From Bacteroidaceae bacterium (GTDB lineage Bacteria > Bacteroidota > Bacteroidia > Bacteroidales > Bacteroidaceae): a DNA stretch of 64,000 nucleotides. The stretch lies in contig JAGBTN010000021.1 in the NCBI GenBank assembly GCA_017631315.1, forward strand, positions 110,966 to 174,965, given 5' to 3'. A model generated the notes under the pieces. It was not told the origin of the DNA and made no database searches. It saw nothing but the letters and a program-made list of their open reading frames with translations. Shown one piece after another: positions 17,140 to 26,388 of the stretch. Position 1 is the first letter of the stretch. Each line of letters opens with the position of its first letter. The position numbers and the translations under genes are program-made.

Positions 17140-17709
17140 TTAGGCTTCTGCGGGAGTTTCTGTTGTTTCACCCTCAGCCTCTGCAGCAGCTTCTTCTGCT
17201 ACTTCTTCAGCCTTGGCAGCAGCTTCGGCTTCTGCCTGTGCTACAGCTTCGGCGGCCTTCTTGTCTGCTACTTTCTTTGCGATCTCTTCGTTAGCCTTCT
17301 TCTCGGCTTCCAGCTTAGCTGCAGCAGCAGCCTTCTTTTCAGCCTCGTTTTTAGCTGTTACCTGATTCAAGCCCTTCTGCTTGTCGGCTTTCCATGCGGC
17401 AAATTTTGCCTCACAGGTAGCTTCGTCAAAAGCGCCCTTCTTAACACCACCACGCAGGTGCTTCATGAGATAAACACCTTCGCCAGACAGGATGTTACGA
17501 ACCGTGTCGGTGGGCTGTGCGCCGCACTCTACCCAGTAAAGGGCACGATCGAATTTCAAATCTACAGTGGCAGGATTGGTGTTAGGGTTGTAAGTACCAA
17601 TCTTCTCTGTAAACTTACCGTCACGCGGTGCTCTTACATCAGCGATTACGATGCTGTAGAAAGCGTAGCTTTTACGGCCGTGACGCTGCAATCTGATTTT
17701 TGTTGCCAT
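17140..17709 (-). CDS. rpsP: 30S ribosomal protein S16 with long C-terminal tail
   Basis: The first ~85 residues are a normal S16 ([20 protein letters not shown], then [18 protein letters not shown]), a small-subunit assembly protein. The rest, to residue 189, is a low-complexity Ala/Glu/Lys helix ending in [12 protein letters not shown]16 in most bacteria stops near 80-90 residues; extended forms are common in Bacteroidetes, so this is lineage-typical. The ATG is preceded by a leader with a hairpin and a clear -7 box. Confidence 0.96.
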   Translation of the reverse strand: MATKIRLQRHGRKSYAFYSIVIADVRAPRDGKFTEKIGTYNPNTNPATVDLKFDRALYWVECGAQPTDTVRNILSGEGVYLMKHLRGGVKKGAFDEATCEAKFAAWKADKQKGLNQVTAKNEAEKKAAAAAKLEAEKKANEEIAKKVADKKAAEAVAQAEAEAAAKAEEVAEEAAAEAEGETTETPAEA

Positions 17710-17747
17710 AATTTTAATTAAACTTTTTAAATATAGGTTTGAAATGT

Positions 17748-17766
17748 GCCATTAACTCGTAATGGC
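17748..17766 (-). promoter_or_regulatory. Hairpin in the rpsP leader
   Basis: GCCATTA and TAATGGC form a 7-bp stem with a CGAGT loop, about 40 nt before the start codon and almost at the expected transcript 5' end. It may stabilise the mRNA or take part in ribosomal-protein control; the role is inferred only from position. Confidence 0.45.
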
Positions 17767-17770
17767 GGCG

Positions 17771-17778
17771 CAAAGGTA
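17771..17778 (-). promoter_or_regulatory. -7 box of rpsP
   Basis: TACCTTTG on the minus strand fits TAnnTTTG, 62 bp before the ATG. No convincing -33 box. Confidence 0.5.
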
Positions 17779-17912
17779 CGACAAAAACTGAAAATGGGGA
17801 AACGAAACGGCGAAAATTATTAGGTTTCGCATTGATTTTTGTCACTTTATGTTGTTTTACTGTCTTTTTGCAGAGTGTTTTTGAGTACTTGCCCTGTGGG
17901 GTGTGCAAAATA

Positions 17913-18000
17913 GGTTAACCTTTCTGTGCGAATAGGTTAAGCCTTTTGCCTATAATGGTTAACCATTCCGACCATAATGGTTAAGGTATTTTTGTGGGCA
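17913..18000. repeat. 22-bp phased repeat array (4 units)
   Basis: Units begin at 17913, 17935, 17957 and 17979 with slot words GGTTAACC, GGTTAAGC, GGTTAACC and GGTTAAGG. Tails vary (TTTCTGTGCGAATA, CTTTTGCCTATAAT, ATTCCGACCATAAT). It sits between the rpsP promoter and the 3' end of the OPT gene. Confidence 0.85.
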
Positions 18001-18006
18001 TATAGA

Positions 18007-18052
18007 GGTGTCCGCCAAACCTGTTGCAGATGCGTCGGTCTTGGCGGACACC
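18007..18052 (-). terminator. Hairpin after the OPT transporter gene
   Basis: GGTGTCCGCCAA (18007-18018) and TTGGCGGACACC (18041-18052) are perfect 12-bp arms with a 22-nt loop, 32 bp past the stop codon. There is no clean T-run, so it may be a 3' end hairpin or part of the adjoining repeat element. Confidence 0.45.
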
Positions 18053-18084
18053 GTGTGTGAAATTTTGGCTTGGAGGTTACCCTT

Positions 18085-20058
18085 TTATGCCTTCGCGCGC
18101 ATGGACGCGCGTACCATATATATTATCAGTATGCAGTACATGCCGAGGCTGATGAGCTCGCTCATGGGGTTGTTCCACCACTCGGCATAGTCGAAGCTGA
18201 CGTTCTGCCACTTCAGTGCAGCACTGACTACGCCCATCAATGCACCGCCGGCGATGAAGCCGCTGGCGAGCAGTGTGCCGCGTTCGCTACGGGCATTGTT
18301 TACAGTCTGGTCTTTGCTTCTGCTGGTCACGAACCAGTTGATGGCACCGCCAACGAGCAGAGGCAGGTTGAGTTCCAGAGGAATGAACATGCCGAGAGCA
18401 AAGGCGAGGGCCGAAACGCCGAAGGCATTCAGCACGAGAGCAATGACGGCGCCGATGCCGTAGAGCAGCCAGGGCGCACCGTTGCCACTCATCAGCGGCT
18501 CAATCACTGCTGCCATGGCGTTGGCTTGCGGTGCAGCCAGAGTACCGTCGGTAAAGCCATAAGTCTTGTTCAGTATCATAATCACACCGGCAACGGTGGC
18601 CGCACTTACCAGCGTGCCAAGGAACTTCCACGTCTCCTGCTTGCGAGGCGTGCTGCCCAGCCAGTAGCCAATCTTCAAGTCCGTGACGAAACCGCCCGCC
18701 ATGCTCAGCGCAGTGCAGACAACGCCGCCCATGATGAGCGCCGCCACCATGCCGCTCGTGCCGCTCAGACCTACGCCAACCATCACCACAGAGGCAAGGA
18801 TGAGCGTCATCAACGTCATGCCGCTGACCGGATTCGTGCCGACAATGGCAATGGCATTGGCAGCCACAGTGGTGAAGAGGAACGTAATGATGCTAACAAC
18901 AAGAATGGCAACAATGCTGAACACCCAGTTGCCTCTCATCACATCGAAGTGGAAGAAAAGGAACGTCAGCACAAGAGCCAGCACAATGCCGAAGGTGACG
19001 AACTTCATCGGCAAGTCCTTCTGTGTGCGGGAAACCCCTTCCGAACCTCCCTTCTGGGAGGCCTTCGTTTCCTGAGCGGCGAGTTTCACAGCACCACTGA
19101 TAAGGCTGCGACTCTTCACAATGCCAATGATGCCGGCCATAGCGATGCCGCCAATGCCGATACTCTTAGCATACTTGAAGAGGTCTTCCGCTGTGGCGGC
19201 CGCCGCCACGACACCCTCCTGCACCTCGAGCGACGGGAAGAAAAGAGCAATGCAGGGCACGATGACCCACCACACAAGCGCAGAACCGCAGCAAATGATA
19301 AAGGCATACTTCAGCCCGACGATGTAGCCCATGCCCAGAACGGCAGCACTCGTGTTGCACTTCAGCACGAGTTTCGCCTTCTCGGCAACCGTGTCGCCCC
19401 AGAGCAAGGCACGGCTCGTGAAGTTCTCATGCCATAGTCCGAAGGTGGCAACGGCAAAGTCGTAGAGTCCGCCCAACAGCCCCGCAATCATCAGAGGCTT
19501 GGCCTGGTCGCCACCTTTCTCGCCGCTCACCAGCACTTGCGTGCCGGCTGTTGCCTCGGGAAACGGGTATTTGCCGTGCATTTCCTTGACGAAATACTTG
19601 CGGAAGGGTATGAGGAACAGGATGCCCAGTATGCCTCCGAGCAGACTGGCAAGGAAGACTTGGAGGAAGTTGACTGTCATCTCCGGGTATTTTGCCTGCA
19701 GAATGTAGAGTGCAGGCAGTGTGAAGATGGCTCCTGCCACGATGACTCCGCTGCAGGCACCAATGCTTTGTATCATCACATTCTCGCCCAGGGCGTTCTT
19801 TCTCTTTGTGGCACTGCTGACGCCTACTGCAATGATGGTGATGGGGATGGCTGCCTCGAAGACCTGGCCGACCTTGAGGCCCAGGTAGGCTGCTGCTGCG
19901 CTGAAGACTACGGCCATGAGGATGCCCCAGCAAACCGACCAGAGGTTGACCTCGCGTGGTGTGCTGCCGGCCGACATCATGGGTTCGTACTCTTCGCCTT
20001 TGTTCAACTCCCGGAAGGCATTTTCCGGTAGTGTGTCGCGATATTCTTTTTCCTTCAT
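18085..20058 (-). CDS. OPT-family oligopeptide transporter
   Basis: The 657-residue membrane protein has about 14-16 hydrophobic segments and the OPT layout, with GVSSATKRKNALGENVMIQSI near the front and GTQVLVSGEKGGDQAKPL and repeated TNPVSGMTLMTL-type glycine-rich helices later. The family imports peptides or metal-chelate complexes with protons. I start at MKEKEYRDTLPENAFREL (ATG 20056-20058); the frame reaches further upstream to 20184, but that extra part overlaps the promoter region and is not family-like. The gene stands alone, with a -7 box at 20086-20093. Confidence 0.92.
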   Translation of the reverse strand: MKEKEYRDTLPENAFRELNKGEEYEPMMSAGSTPREVNLWSVCWGILMAVVFSAAAAYLGLKVGQVFEAAIPITIIAVGVSSATKRKNALGENVMIQSIGACSGVIVAGAIFTLPALYILQAKYPEMTVNFLQVFLASLLGGILGILFLIPFRKYFVKEMHGKYPFPEATAGTQVLVSGEKGGDQAKPLMIAGLLGGLYDFAVATFGLWHENFTSRALLWGDTVAEKAKLVLKCNTSAAVLGMGYIVGLKYAFIICCGSALVWWVIVPCIALFFPSLEVQEGVVAAAATAEDLFKYAKSIGIGGIAMAGIIGIVKSRSLISGAVKLAAQETKASQKGGSEGVSRTQKDLPMKFVTFGIVLALVLTFLFFHFDVMRGNWVFSIVAILVVSIITFLFTTVAANAIAIVGTNPVSGMTLMTLILASVVMVGVGLSGTSGMVAALIMGGVVCTALSMAGGFVTDLKIGYWLGSTPRKQETWKFLGTLVSAATVAGVIMILNKTYGFTDGTLAAPQANAMAAVIEPLMSGNGAPWLLYGIGAVIALVLNAFGVSALAFALGMFIPLELNLPLLVGGAINWFVTSRSKDQTVNNARSERGTLLASGFIAGGALMGVVSAALKWQNVSFDYAEWWNNPMSELISLGMYCILIIYMVRASMRAKA

Positions 20059-20085
20059 AATAGATAAAATGGGTTTGTTTATCGG

Positions 20086-20093
20086 CAAAGTTA
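20086..20093 (-). promoter_or_regulatory. -7 box of the OPT gene
   Basis: TAACTTTG on the minus strand, 28 bp before the ATG at 20058. It also supports the shorter gene start. Confidence 0.5.
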
Positions 20094-20137
20094 CAAAGAA
20101 TTTGCCGATTAGGGGGTAGTGAACGCGGATTATTTCG

Positions 20138-20145
20138 TACTTTTG
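20138..20145 (+). promoter_or_regulatory. -7 box of the omega-amidase gene
   Basis: TACTTTTG fits TAnnTTTG, 53 bp before the ATG at 20199, and diverges from the OPT promoter. Confidence 0.45.
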
Positions 20146-20198
20146 CAGTTGAAAACCATGGCTGGCAGCATACGGTGCCGGCATTTAATGACTGAACG

Positions 20199-20996
20199 AT
20201 GAAGGTTACGTTGATACAGATGGACATTGTCTGGGAGGATGCTGCTGCCAATAGGCAGACGGCGGAGCACTTGATTTTGTCTGCCGAGAAGAGTGATATT
20301 TATGTTCTTCCCGAGATGTGGAACACGGGTGTTACTGCCGAGCCGCAGGGTGTGGCTGAGGATGAGGACGGTGAGACGCTGCTGTGGATGAAGCGGATGT
20401 CGAGGGAACTCGATGCCGCCGTTGTGGGTGGTGTTGCCGTTCGCTTGCTGGATGGCACGTACAGGAACCGCTTGTACTTTGTAAAGCCCGACGGTTCCGT
20501 TGATTGTTACGACAAACATCACCTCTTCACCTATGGTGGCGAGGCGAAAAACTTTGTGCCGGGAGGGAAGAGGGTGACGGTGGAATGGCGTGGGCTGCTC
20601 TTCCGTCTGAGCATTTGCTACGACCTTCGCTTCCCTCTTTGGGTGAGGAACACGGACGACTACGATGTGCTTATCTGTTCTGCCTCGTGGCCTGCTGTGC
20701 GCACTCATGCATGGAACATACTGACGCAGGCAAGGGCGATAGAAAACCAGTGCTATGTGCTTGGCGTGAACCGCATCGGGAGCGACCCTGTCTGCCAGTA
20801 CATTGGCGGCACGACCATTGTGGACCCTTATGGTATGCCTACAACTTGTCCGGGAGGGGAGACGACGGTTCTGACGAAAACGCTGGACATAAAACGCCTC
20901 AAATCCTTCAGGGAGAAGTTCCCGGTGCTGAAGGAGACGGACGTTGTGTGCAGAGTTTTTTCTGCTGCCGACTCTGCCGGCGGGGACGAGGGCTGA
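20199..20996 (+). CDS. Omega-amidase / carbon-nitrogen hydrolase (YafV/NIT2-like)
   Basis: A 265-residue nitrilase-superfamily enzyme with the complete Glu-Lys-Cys triad: E39 in VLPEMWNTG, K106 in YDKHHLF and C140 in SICYDLRFPLWVRN. The last motif and the length point to the omega-amidase branch, which hydrolyses alpha-ketoglutaramate or alpha-ketosuccinamate and so completes transamination salvage pathways. It is cytoplasmic, without a signal peptide. It converges on spoT, with an array of 22-bp repeats between them. Confidence 0.9.
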   Translation: MKVTLIQMDIVWEDAAANRQTAEHLILSAEKSDIYVLPEMWNTGVTAEPQGVAEDEDGETLLWMKRMSRELDAAVVGGVAVRLLDGTYRNRLYFVKPDGSVDCYDKHHLFTYGGEAKNFVPGGKRVTVEWRGLLFRLSICYDLRFPLWVRNTDDYDVLICSASWPAVRTHAWNILTQARAIENQCYVLGVNRIGSDPVCQYIGGTTIVDPYGMPTTCPGGETTVLTKTLDIKRLKSFREKFPVLKETDVVCRVFSAADSAGGDEG

Positions 20997-21013
20997 AAGC
21001 CGGAAACAGACAG

Positions 21014-21123
21014 CCACTGGCCTTGCCGGAAAATAGGTTAACCATTACGCGAGGAATGGTTAAGCATTATACCGAAAAGGGTTAACCATTATTGGAAGAA
21101 TGGTTAACCCTTTTTTCTGTATG
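21014..21123. repeat. 22-bp phased repeat array (5 units)
   Basis: Units begin at 21014, 21036, 21058, 21080 and 21102. Slot words are CCACTGGC, GGTTAACC, GGTTAAGC, GGTTAACC and GGTTAACC. It fills most of the gap between the convergent omega-amidase and spoT genes. Confidence 0.85.
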
Positions 21124-21188
21124 CCACAGCGGCCTTTTTCCGCTGCGTTATGCTGTTGTGTTGTGTCGCCTTGGCGAGGAGGTGCAGG

Positions 21189-23447
21189 TCAGAAGCGTTT
21201 CACGTCCTCAACCTCTTCGATTTTCTTCAAGTCGCGGCAGATGTCCTGAATGTCTCTCACGTCGTGTACGCCAAGTTTTATCTCGGCATTGAAGAGTCCG
21301 TCGCTCGTCTCGATGTGCAGACTATGGATGTTTACGTTGAGTTGGCCGGACAGGATGCCGGTAATCTTATGCAGTACCCCCACACGGTCGAAGCCGATAA
21401 CCTGCAGTGTGGCAGGGAAGGACAGCAGCCCATGCGTGTCCCACACGGCAGCAAGAATCTGGTTGCCGCCAGTTGCCTTCAGCCTGTTGGCCACTTCGCA
21501 CTGGCGCTTGTGGATGACGATGTGCTGATTCTCGTCGATATAGCCAAGCGCATCGTCGCCGGGAATGGGGTGACAATGGTCGCAAATGACGTAGCGTTTG
21601 ATGGTCTCCTCGCTGAGGATGAGCGGTTTCTTCTTGTCAACCTGCAGCGGAGCGGCATCTTTCCCCTTCCGCTCGGACGAGCCTTCGGCGTTTTCTGTAT
21701 GGTGACGCTTGAACAGTTTCAGGTACTTGCTCCATGCCTTCTTCTTCTGGTCCTTCTCGTTCAAGGCGTTCAAATCGTTCTCGCCCAGTACGATAGTCTG
21801 CGAACCGATGGCGGAGAGAAGTTCCTCGCGAGTGGCCAGTTCGTGGAGTTTGCACAACTTGCCGATGTTGACACTGTTGGGCTCCTTCTCGTTCTTCTGG
21901 AAGAATTCATACAAAAGTTCCTCGCCCGTCTTCTGCTTCTCACGCTCTTCCCTGCGCAGAATAGCTTCAATCTTGCCTTTGGCCTTGGCCGTTGTGGCAA
22001 AACGAATCCATTCCTTCTCCACCTTTTGGTTCTTCGAAGTGAGAATCTCCACCTGGTCGCCACTCTGCAAGACATAACTGATGCCCACAAGTTTGTGGTT
22101 CACCTTGGCACCAATGCAATGCGTTCCGAGGAAAGTATGAACACTGAAAGCAAAGTCGAGCACAGTGCATCCGGCAGGCATGGTCTTGAATTCGCCCTTC
22201 GGCGTCACTACGAAAATCTCATTCGCAAAAAGGTTCAGCTTGATGGTGTCCAGGAAGTCGATGGCATTAGGCTGCGGGTCGCCCAGAATCTCCTTGATGG
22301 TGTGCAGCCACTTGTCCAGCTTGTTCTCGCCCTCTTCCGTAGCCTGTCCGCCCTCCTTGTACTTCCAGTGTGCAGCAAAGCCACGCTCGGCAATGTCGTC
22401 CATGCGGCGGCTCCTTATCTGCACCTCCATCCAGTTGCCCGCCTTGCTCATGAGCGTCGTGTGGAGAGCCTGATATCCGTTAGCCTTGGGGTTGTGCACC
22501 CAGTCTCGCATCCGGTCGGGGTGCGGCTTGTAGATGCTGCTGGCAGTAGCGTAAATCTTGAAACATTCGGCAATCTCGTCCATGCCATCCTCAATTTCGA
22601 AAATGATGCGCACGGCCAGAATGTCGTATATCTCTTCAAAAGTGACATGCTTCGTCTGCATTTTGTTCCAGACACTGTAGGGCGTCTTTATGCGTGCCTT
22701 TATCTCATAACGCAACCCCATCTCGTCGAGCCTCTGGCGAATAGGAACAGTAAACTCCTCGAACGTCTGAATCAACTCATCGTGTTTGCTGTCCAGCAAC
22801 TCTTTTATGTGACGATATTCTTCAGGGTGCTCCGACTGAAAACTCAAGTCTTCGAGCTCCTCCTTCACCTTGTTCAAACCAAGACGGTGAGCCAAAGGAG
22901 CATAGATATAGAGCGTCTCGCCCGCAATCTTATATTGCTTTCCCGGAAGCTGGCTGCCCAAAGTTCGCATATTGTGCAGACGGTCGGATATCTTAATCAG
23001 GATAACACGAATGTCATCGCTCATCGTGAGCAACAACTTCTTGAAGGACTCAGCCTGCGCCGAAGCCTTATCGCCAAAAATTCCACCGGAGATCTTCGTC
23101 AGTCCGTCAACAATCTGGGCAATCTTAGGATTGAAGATATTAGCAATATCCTCAACAGTATAGTCCGTATCCTCTACCACATCGTGCAACAAAGCCGCAC
23201 AAATGCCCGTGCTTCCCAGCCCGATATCGTCGCAAGCAATCTGTGCAACAGCAATAGGGTGCATGATATATGGCTCACCAGAAAGGCGGCGAACACCCTT
23301 GTGCGCCTCTTTGGCAAAGTGGAAAGCCTTGTCGATAATCTCAGTATGCTTGCGGTGATGGGACGCCAAATAAGAGTCTATCAAGTGCTGATAGGCTTCA
23401 GATACCATCCTTTCGTCTTCCTTTTCCCGAAGGTTCGTTTCTTCCAT
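21189..23447 (-). CDS. Bifunctional (p)ppGpp synthetase/hydrolase (RelA/SpoT)
   Basis: The 752-residue protein makes and degrades the alarmone ppGpp in the stringent response. The HD hydrolase domain is intact (LLHDVVEDTD with H88/D89, and KISDRLHNMRTL), so hydrolase activity is expected. The synthetase domain follows (NGYQALHTTL near residue 320), then TGS (VVTPKGEFKTMPAGCTVLDFA), a helical part and a C-terminal ACT domain (LQVIGFDRVGVLHKITGIL). It is the last gene of the parA-parB-DUF5683-mltD-spoT run, 28 bp after mltD. Confidence 0.95.
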   Translation of the reverse strand: MEETNLREKEDERMVSEAYQHLIDSYLASHHRKHTEIIDKAFHFAKEAHKGVRRLSGEPYIMHPIAVAQIACDDIGLGSTGICAALLHDVVEDTDYTVEDIANIFNPKIAQIVDGLTKISGGIFGDKASAQAESFKKLLLTMSDDIRVILIKISDRLHNMRTLGSQLPGKQYKIAGETLYIYAPLAHRLGLNKVKEELEDLSFQSEHPEEYRHIKELLDSKHDELIQTFEEFTVPIRQRLDEMGLRYEIKARIKTPYSVWNKMQTKHVTFEEIYDILAVRIIFEIEDGMDEIAECFKIYATASSIYKPHPDRMRDWVHNPKANGYQALHTTLMSKAGNWMEVQIRSRRMDDIAERGFAAHWKYKEGGQATEEGENKLDKWLHTIKEILGDPQPNAIDFLDTIKLNLFANEIFVVTPKGEFKTMPAGCTVLDFAFSVHTFLGTHCIGAKVNHKLVGISYVLQSGDQVEILTSKNQKVEKEWIRFATTAKAKGKIEAILRREEREKQKTGEELLYEFFQKNEKEPNSVNIGKLCKLHELATREELLSAIGSQTIVLGENDLNALNEKDQKKKAWSKYLKLFKRHHTENAEGSSERKGKDAAPLQVDKKKPLILSEETIKRYVICDHCHPIPGDDALGYIDENQHIVIHKRQCEVANRLKATGGNQILAAVWDTHGLLSFPATLQVIGFDRVGVLHKITGILSGQLNVNIHSLHIETSDGLFNAEIKLGVHDVRDIQDICRDLKKIEEVEDVKRF

Positions 23448-23475
23448 AATCGTGGTACTTATGGTAGGCTGATCG

Positions 23476-24729
23476 TTAGTTTACTTTAAGTCGCTGTCCT
23501 GCACGGATATTGTTCCCCTGGAGACCATTGAGCTTCTTCAGTCGTGCAACAGTGGTACGGTTGCGTTTGGCAATGGCTCCGAGAGTATCTCCACGGCGGA
23601 CAGTTATAGTGCTTCCGCTGCGTTTGCTGTTCTTTCCGGCTTTTGCAGCAGCAGGAACTTCTTTAATGTTCAATACCTCTGACTGTGGAACGTAGATAGA
23701 GTCGCCAGCCTCGATGAATGCATTGATGGCAGCAGTAGGCATCCTCAAAGTGCAGGGACGTATATGTCCGGGGATAAGGTTCGTCCTATACTGCGGATTG
23801 AGTCTGCGAAGCTCCTCTTCTTCAATGTTGCAAAGTGCAGAAATGCGCTCCATCCGAACGTTGCGACAGACTTGGATGGTGTCTGTACCCATCGGCAAAG
23901 TAGTGTTGACGGGACAGATGTTGTGGTCGCAATAATAGTTCATGATGTAGTTTGCAGCAATGAAAGCAGGAACATAGCCTCTTGTCTCGCTTGGGAGATA
24001 AGGATAAATGCTCCAGAAGTCCTTCACTCCGCCGGCGCGTTTGATGGCTTTGTTTACATTGTTTGGCCCACAGTTGTAGCTGGCGATGGCAAGTGTCCAG
24101 TCTCCAAAGATATTGTAGAGGTCGCGCAGATAATGTGCTGCAGCATAACTTGCCTTGATGGGGTCGCGTCGCTCGTCGATGAGGCTTGTTATTTCTAATC
24201 CATATTGCTTGCCTGTAACTATCATGAATTGCCAAAGTCCTACAGCTCCTGCTCGGCTGGTTGCTGTGGGGTTGAGGGCGCTTTCTATGACGGGGAGGTA
24301 TTTTAGTTCTAATGGAATTTGGTAACTCTCGAGTGCTTCTTCGAAGATGGGGTTGTAGAAGTTGCTTGCTCCCAGCAGGACTGCGACGGAGTTGCGCAGT
24401 CGTCCGCTGTATTGGTTGATGTACTTCTGCACAATTTCGTTATAGGGCATTTCTATAACATTTGGCAGCCTGCTGAGCCGATGGGCATAGGTTTGTGCAT
24501 CGAACTCGGGGTTAACGCCTGTTGTTTCGCAGCTTTCGTCGAAGATGAGGAAGTTGCGTGTCTGCCAATCGGACAGGAGGCTGTCGATTTCGTGTGCTTG
24601 CATTCCTTCGGGCAGCTCGAGGATGTTGTTCAGTGTGTCTGTGGTGTTTTCTTCTTGTGCCAGGGTGGTGTGTGCGAAACACGTGGCAAGTATCGTGAGG
24701 AGTATGATGAGTGTGTTGTGATGGTTCAT
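23476..24729 (-). CDS. Lytic transglycosylase with LysM (MltD-like)
   Basis: A 417-residue exported murein-cleaving enzyme. A signal peptide (MNHHNTLIILLTILATCFAH) precedes an SLT domain with ELKYLPVIESALNPTATSRA, where E is the catalytic residue, then GAVGLWQFM and IASYNCGPNNVNKAI. Near the end is a LysM module (ITVRRGDTLGAIAKRNRT). I chose ATG 24729; the open frame extends much further upstream but that part is a shadow of the DUF5683 gene. It starts 14 bp past DUF5683 and lies in the conserved par cluster. Confidence 0.93.
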   Translation of the reverse strand: MNHHNTLIILLTILATCFAHTTLAQEENTTDTLNNILELPEGMQAHEIDSLLSDWQTRNFLIFDESCETTGVNPEFDAQTYAHRLSRLPNVIEMPYNEIVQKYINQYSGRLRNSVAVLLGASNFYNPIFEEALESYQIPLELKYLPVIESALNPTATSRAGAVGLWQFMIVTGKQYGLEITSLIDERRDPIKASYAAAHYLRDLYNIFGDWTLAIASYNCGPNNVNKAIKRAGGVKDFWSIYPYLPSETRGYVPAFIAANYIMNYYCDHNICPVNTTLPMGTDTIQVCRNVRMERISALCNIEEEELRRLNPQYRTNLIPGHIRPCTLRMPTAAINAFIEAGDSIYVPQSEVLNIKEVPAAAKAGKNSKRSGSTITVRRGDTLGAIAKRNRTTVARLKKLNGLQGNNIRAGQRLKVN

Positions 24730-24743
24730 GGGTTCAGTGTGTT

Positions 24744-25469
24744 TTAGAAGTTGATGACGCATTGGATGCCGGGGGTGGTGTGTCGGCGATGTATGTCGAT
24801 GCGTTCTGTTTCTATCATGGTTGGCTGCATTTGCAGGCTGAGGTCTCGTGAGATGTCGAAGGTGGAGAGTTCTGCATCGACGTAGGCATCGATGACGGAG
24901 AGCAGGTATACGCCTCCGAAGGCGAAGATGCTGAGGTCTCGGAATCTGCGGAAGGTGTCTTTTTTGCTTTTGAATATGCCTTTGAATCGTTCTTCTTTTC
25001 CTTCGATGTTGTAGTGTGGTGGCAGCATTTTCTCGTAGCTTTTGGTGTTGGGGTCTGTGTCCATGATGTCGAGATATGCTTGGGAGTAGTCTGTGAACAT
25101 TTGGGTGTTCCAGGTGAGTGCATAGATGCAGCCGAGGAATCCGCCATAGACGATGGGTAGTTTCCAGTATTTGCGGTTGTAGATTTGTCCGGCTCCTGGC
25201 AGTACGAGGGCGAGCCATGTGGAGCGTATGGGGTCGGGTTTGAATCCGGAGAGGTCTCGTCCGTAGCGTTGTTGCTTTATGATTTTTCCGGGAATGGCCA
25301 GGAGTCGTGTGGTGTCGATGGTGAGTGTGTCGGCTTCTGGTGTGTGGGTTTCTGTTGTGATGGTGTCGGTTGTGTGCACACGTTCTGTTTCCTGTGCCGA
25401 GAGTGGGAGCAGGAAGGTGTGGGCAAGGGTTAGGGTTGCCAGCAGTAGGAGTGTGCGGAGCGGCGTCAT
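24744..25469 (-). CDS. DUF5683 membrane protein
   Basis: A 241-residue protein with a signal peptide and the conserved RSTWLALVLPGAGQIYNRKYWKLPIVYGG motif region (about residues 82-110) of DUF5683, two or three hydrophobic segments and a charged middle. Function is unknown. It is regularly found between parB and a lytic transglycosylase in Bacteroidetes, which hints at a link between segregation and cell-wall growth. Its ATG overlaps the parB stop (25467-25471). The longer open frame upstream is a parB shadow. Confidence 0.88.
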   Translation of the reverse strand: MTPLRTLLLLATLTLAHTFLLPLSAQETERVHTTDTITTETHTPEADTLTIDTTRLLAIPGKIIKQQRYGRDLSGFKPDPIRSTWLALVLPGAGQIYNRKYWKLPIVYGGFLGCIYALTWNTQMFTDYSQAYLDIMDTDPNTKSYEKMLPPHYNIEGKEERFKGIFKSKKDTFRRFRDLSIFAFGGVYLLSVIDAYVDAELSTFDISRDLSLQMQPTMIETERIDIHRRHTTPGIQCVINF

Positions 25470-26371
25470 CAGTCTTGGAGTTTGTCGAGTAGTTCGATGA
25501 TGCGTTCGAGTTCTGCTTCTCCGTTGAAGGGGATGCTTATTTTGCCTTTTCCGTTTTGGGAGCAGGTCATTTCTACGCGTGTTTTGAAGATTCTGCGCAG
25601 TCCTTCGCGGAGCATGTTGTAGTCGGCGCTGAGGTTTGAGCCTTTTTGTCGGATGCGGTTGCCGGTTTTGGTTTTGACGGTTGCTCCTTCGCTGAGTTGT
25701 TTGACGATGTCTTCTATTTGTCGCACGCTCAGGTGGTCTTTTTTCATTTCGGCAAAGACTTTGAGTTGTGCTTCGGTATCTGTGAGTGCGAGGAGTGCGC
25801 GGGCGTGTCCCATGTCTATTTCGCGGTTGCGCAGTGCTACTTGTACGCTTGCCGGCAGTTTGAGTAGGCGCAGGTAGTTGGCTACTGTGGCTCTGTTTTT
25901 GCCTACTCGCAGGCTGAGTTGGTCTTGTGTGAGGTTGTATTGTTCGATGAGGTTTTGGTAGGCGAGTGCTACTTCGAGTGCGGTGAGGTCTTGTCGTTGT
26001 ATGTTTTCGACGAGTGCCATCTCCATCATGTTTTCGTCGTCGACGGTGCGGATGTATGCGGGGATGGTTGTGAGTCCTACTCGTTGGCTTGCTCTCCATC
26101 GGCGTTCGCCTGCGATGATGATGTATGTTCCGTCGCCCATGTCTCGCAGTGCGATGGGTTGTACGATGCCTATTTGTCTGATGCTATTGGCGAGTTCTTG
26201 CAGGCTGTCGTCGTCGAACTCTCGTCGTGGCTGATTGGGATTGGGGTGTATGCTGTCCATGCTCACTTCCTGGAGGTTGGATGAGCCGTTGGTCTGTATG
26301 GTTTCTGTTTGCAGGAGTGCGTCGAGTCCTCTGCCGAGTGCTTGTCCTTGATACTTCTTTCGGATTGCCAT
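25469..26371 (-). CDS. parB: Chromosome partitioning protein ParB
   Basis: The 300-residue protein binds parS and spreads as a CTP-dependent clamp. It has the N-terminal MAIRKKYQGQALGRGLDALL start, the CTPase core IHPNPNQPRREF and IIAGERRWRASQ (residues about 85-96), ENIQRQDLTALE, and the helix-turn-helix LTQDQLSLRVGKNRATVANYLRLLKLP. ATG 26371 fits the family; upstream codons in frame are a shadow of parA. It begins 17 bp after parA. Confidence 0.96.
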   Translation of the reverse strand: MAIRKKYQGQALGRGLDALLQTETIQTNGSSNLQEVSMDSIHPNPNQPRREFDDDSLQELANSIRQIGIVQPIALRDMGDGTYIIIAGERRWRASQRVGLTTIPAYIRTVDDENMMEMALVENIQRQDLTALEVALAYQNLIEQYNLTQDQLSLRVGKNRATVANYLRLLKLPASVQVALRNREIDMGHARALLALTDTEAQLKVFAEMKKDHLSVRQIEDIVKQLSEGATVKTKTGNRIRQKGSNLSADYNMLREGLRRIFKTRVEMTCSQNGKGKISIPFNGEAELERIIELLDKLQD

Positions 26372-26388
26372 GGGTGTGTGGTTGGTTG

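Noticed and set aside
18007-18052. Mobile-element terminal inverted repeat
   Set aside because: The perfect 12-bp arms are only 22 bp apart and enclose no gene, so a hairpin at the 3' end of the OPT gene is simpler.
23476-25218. 580-residue version of the lytic transglycosylase
   Set aside because: The extra front part is His/Arg/Pro-rich and overlaps DUF5683 out of frame; a proper signal peptide begins at 24729.
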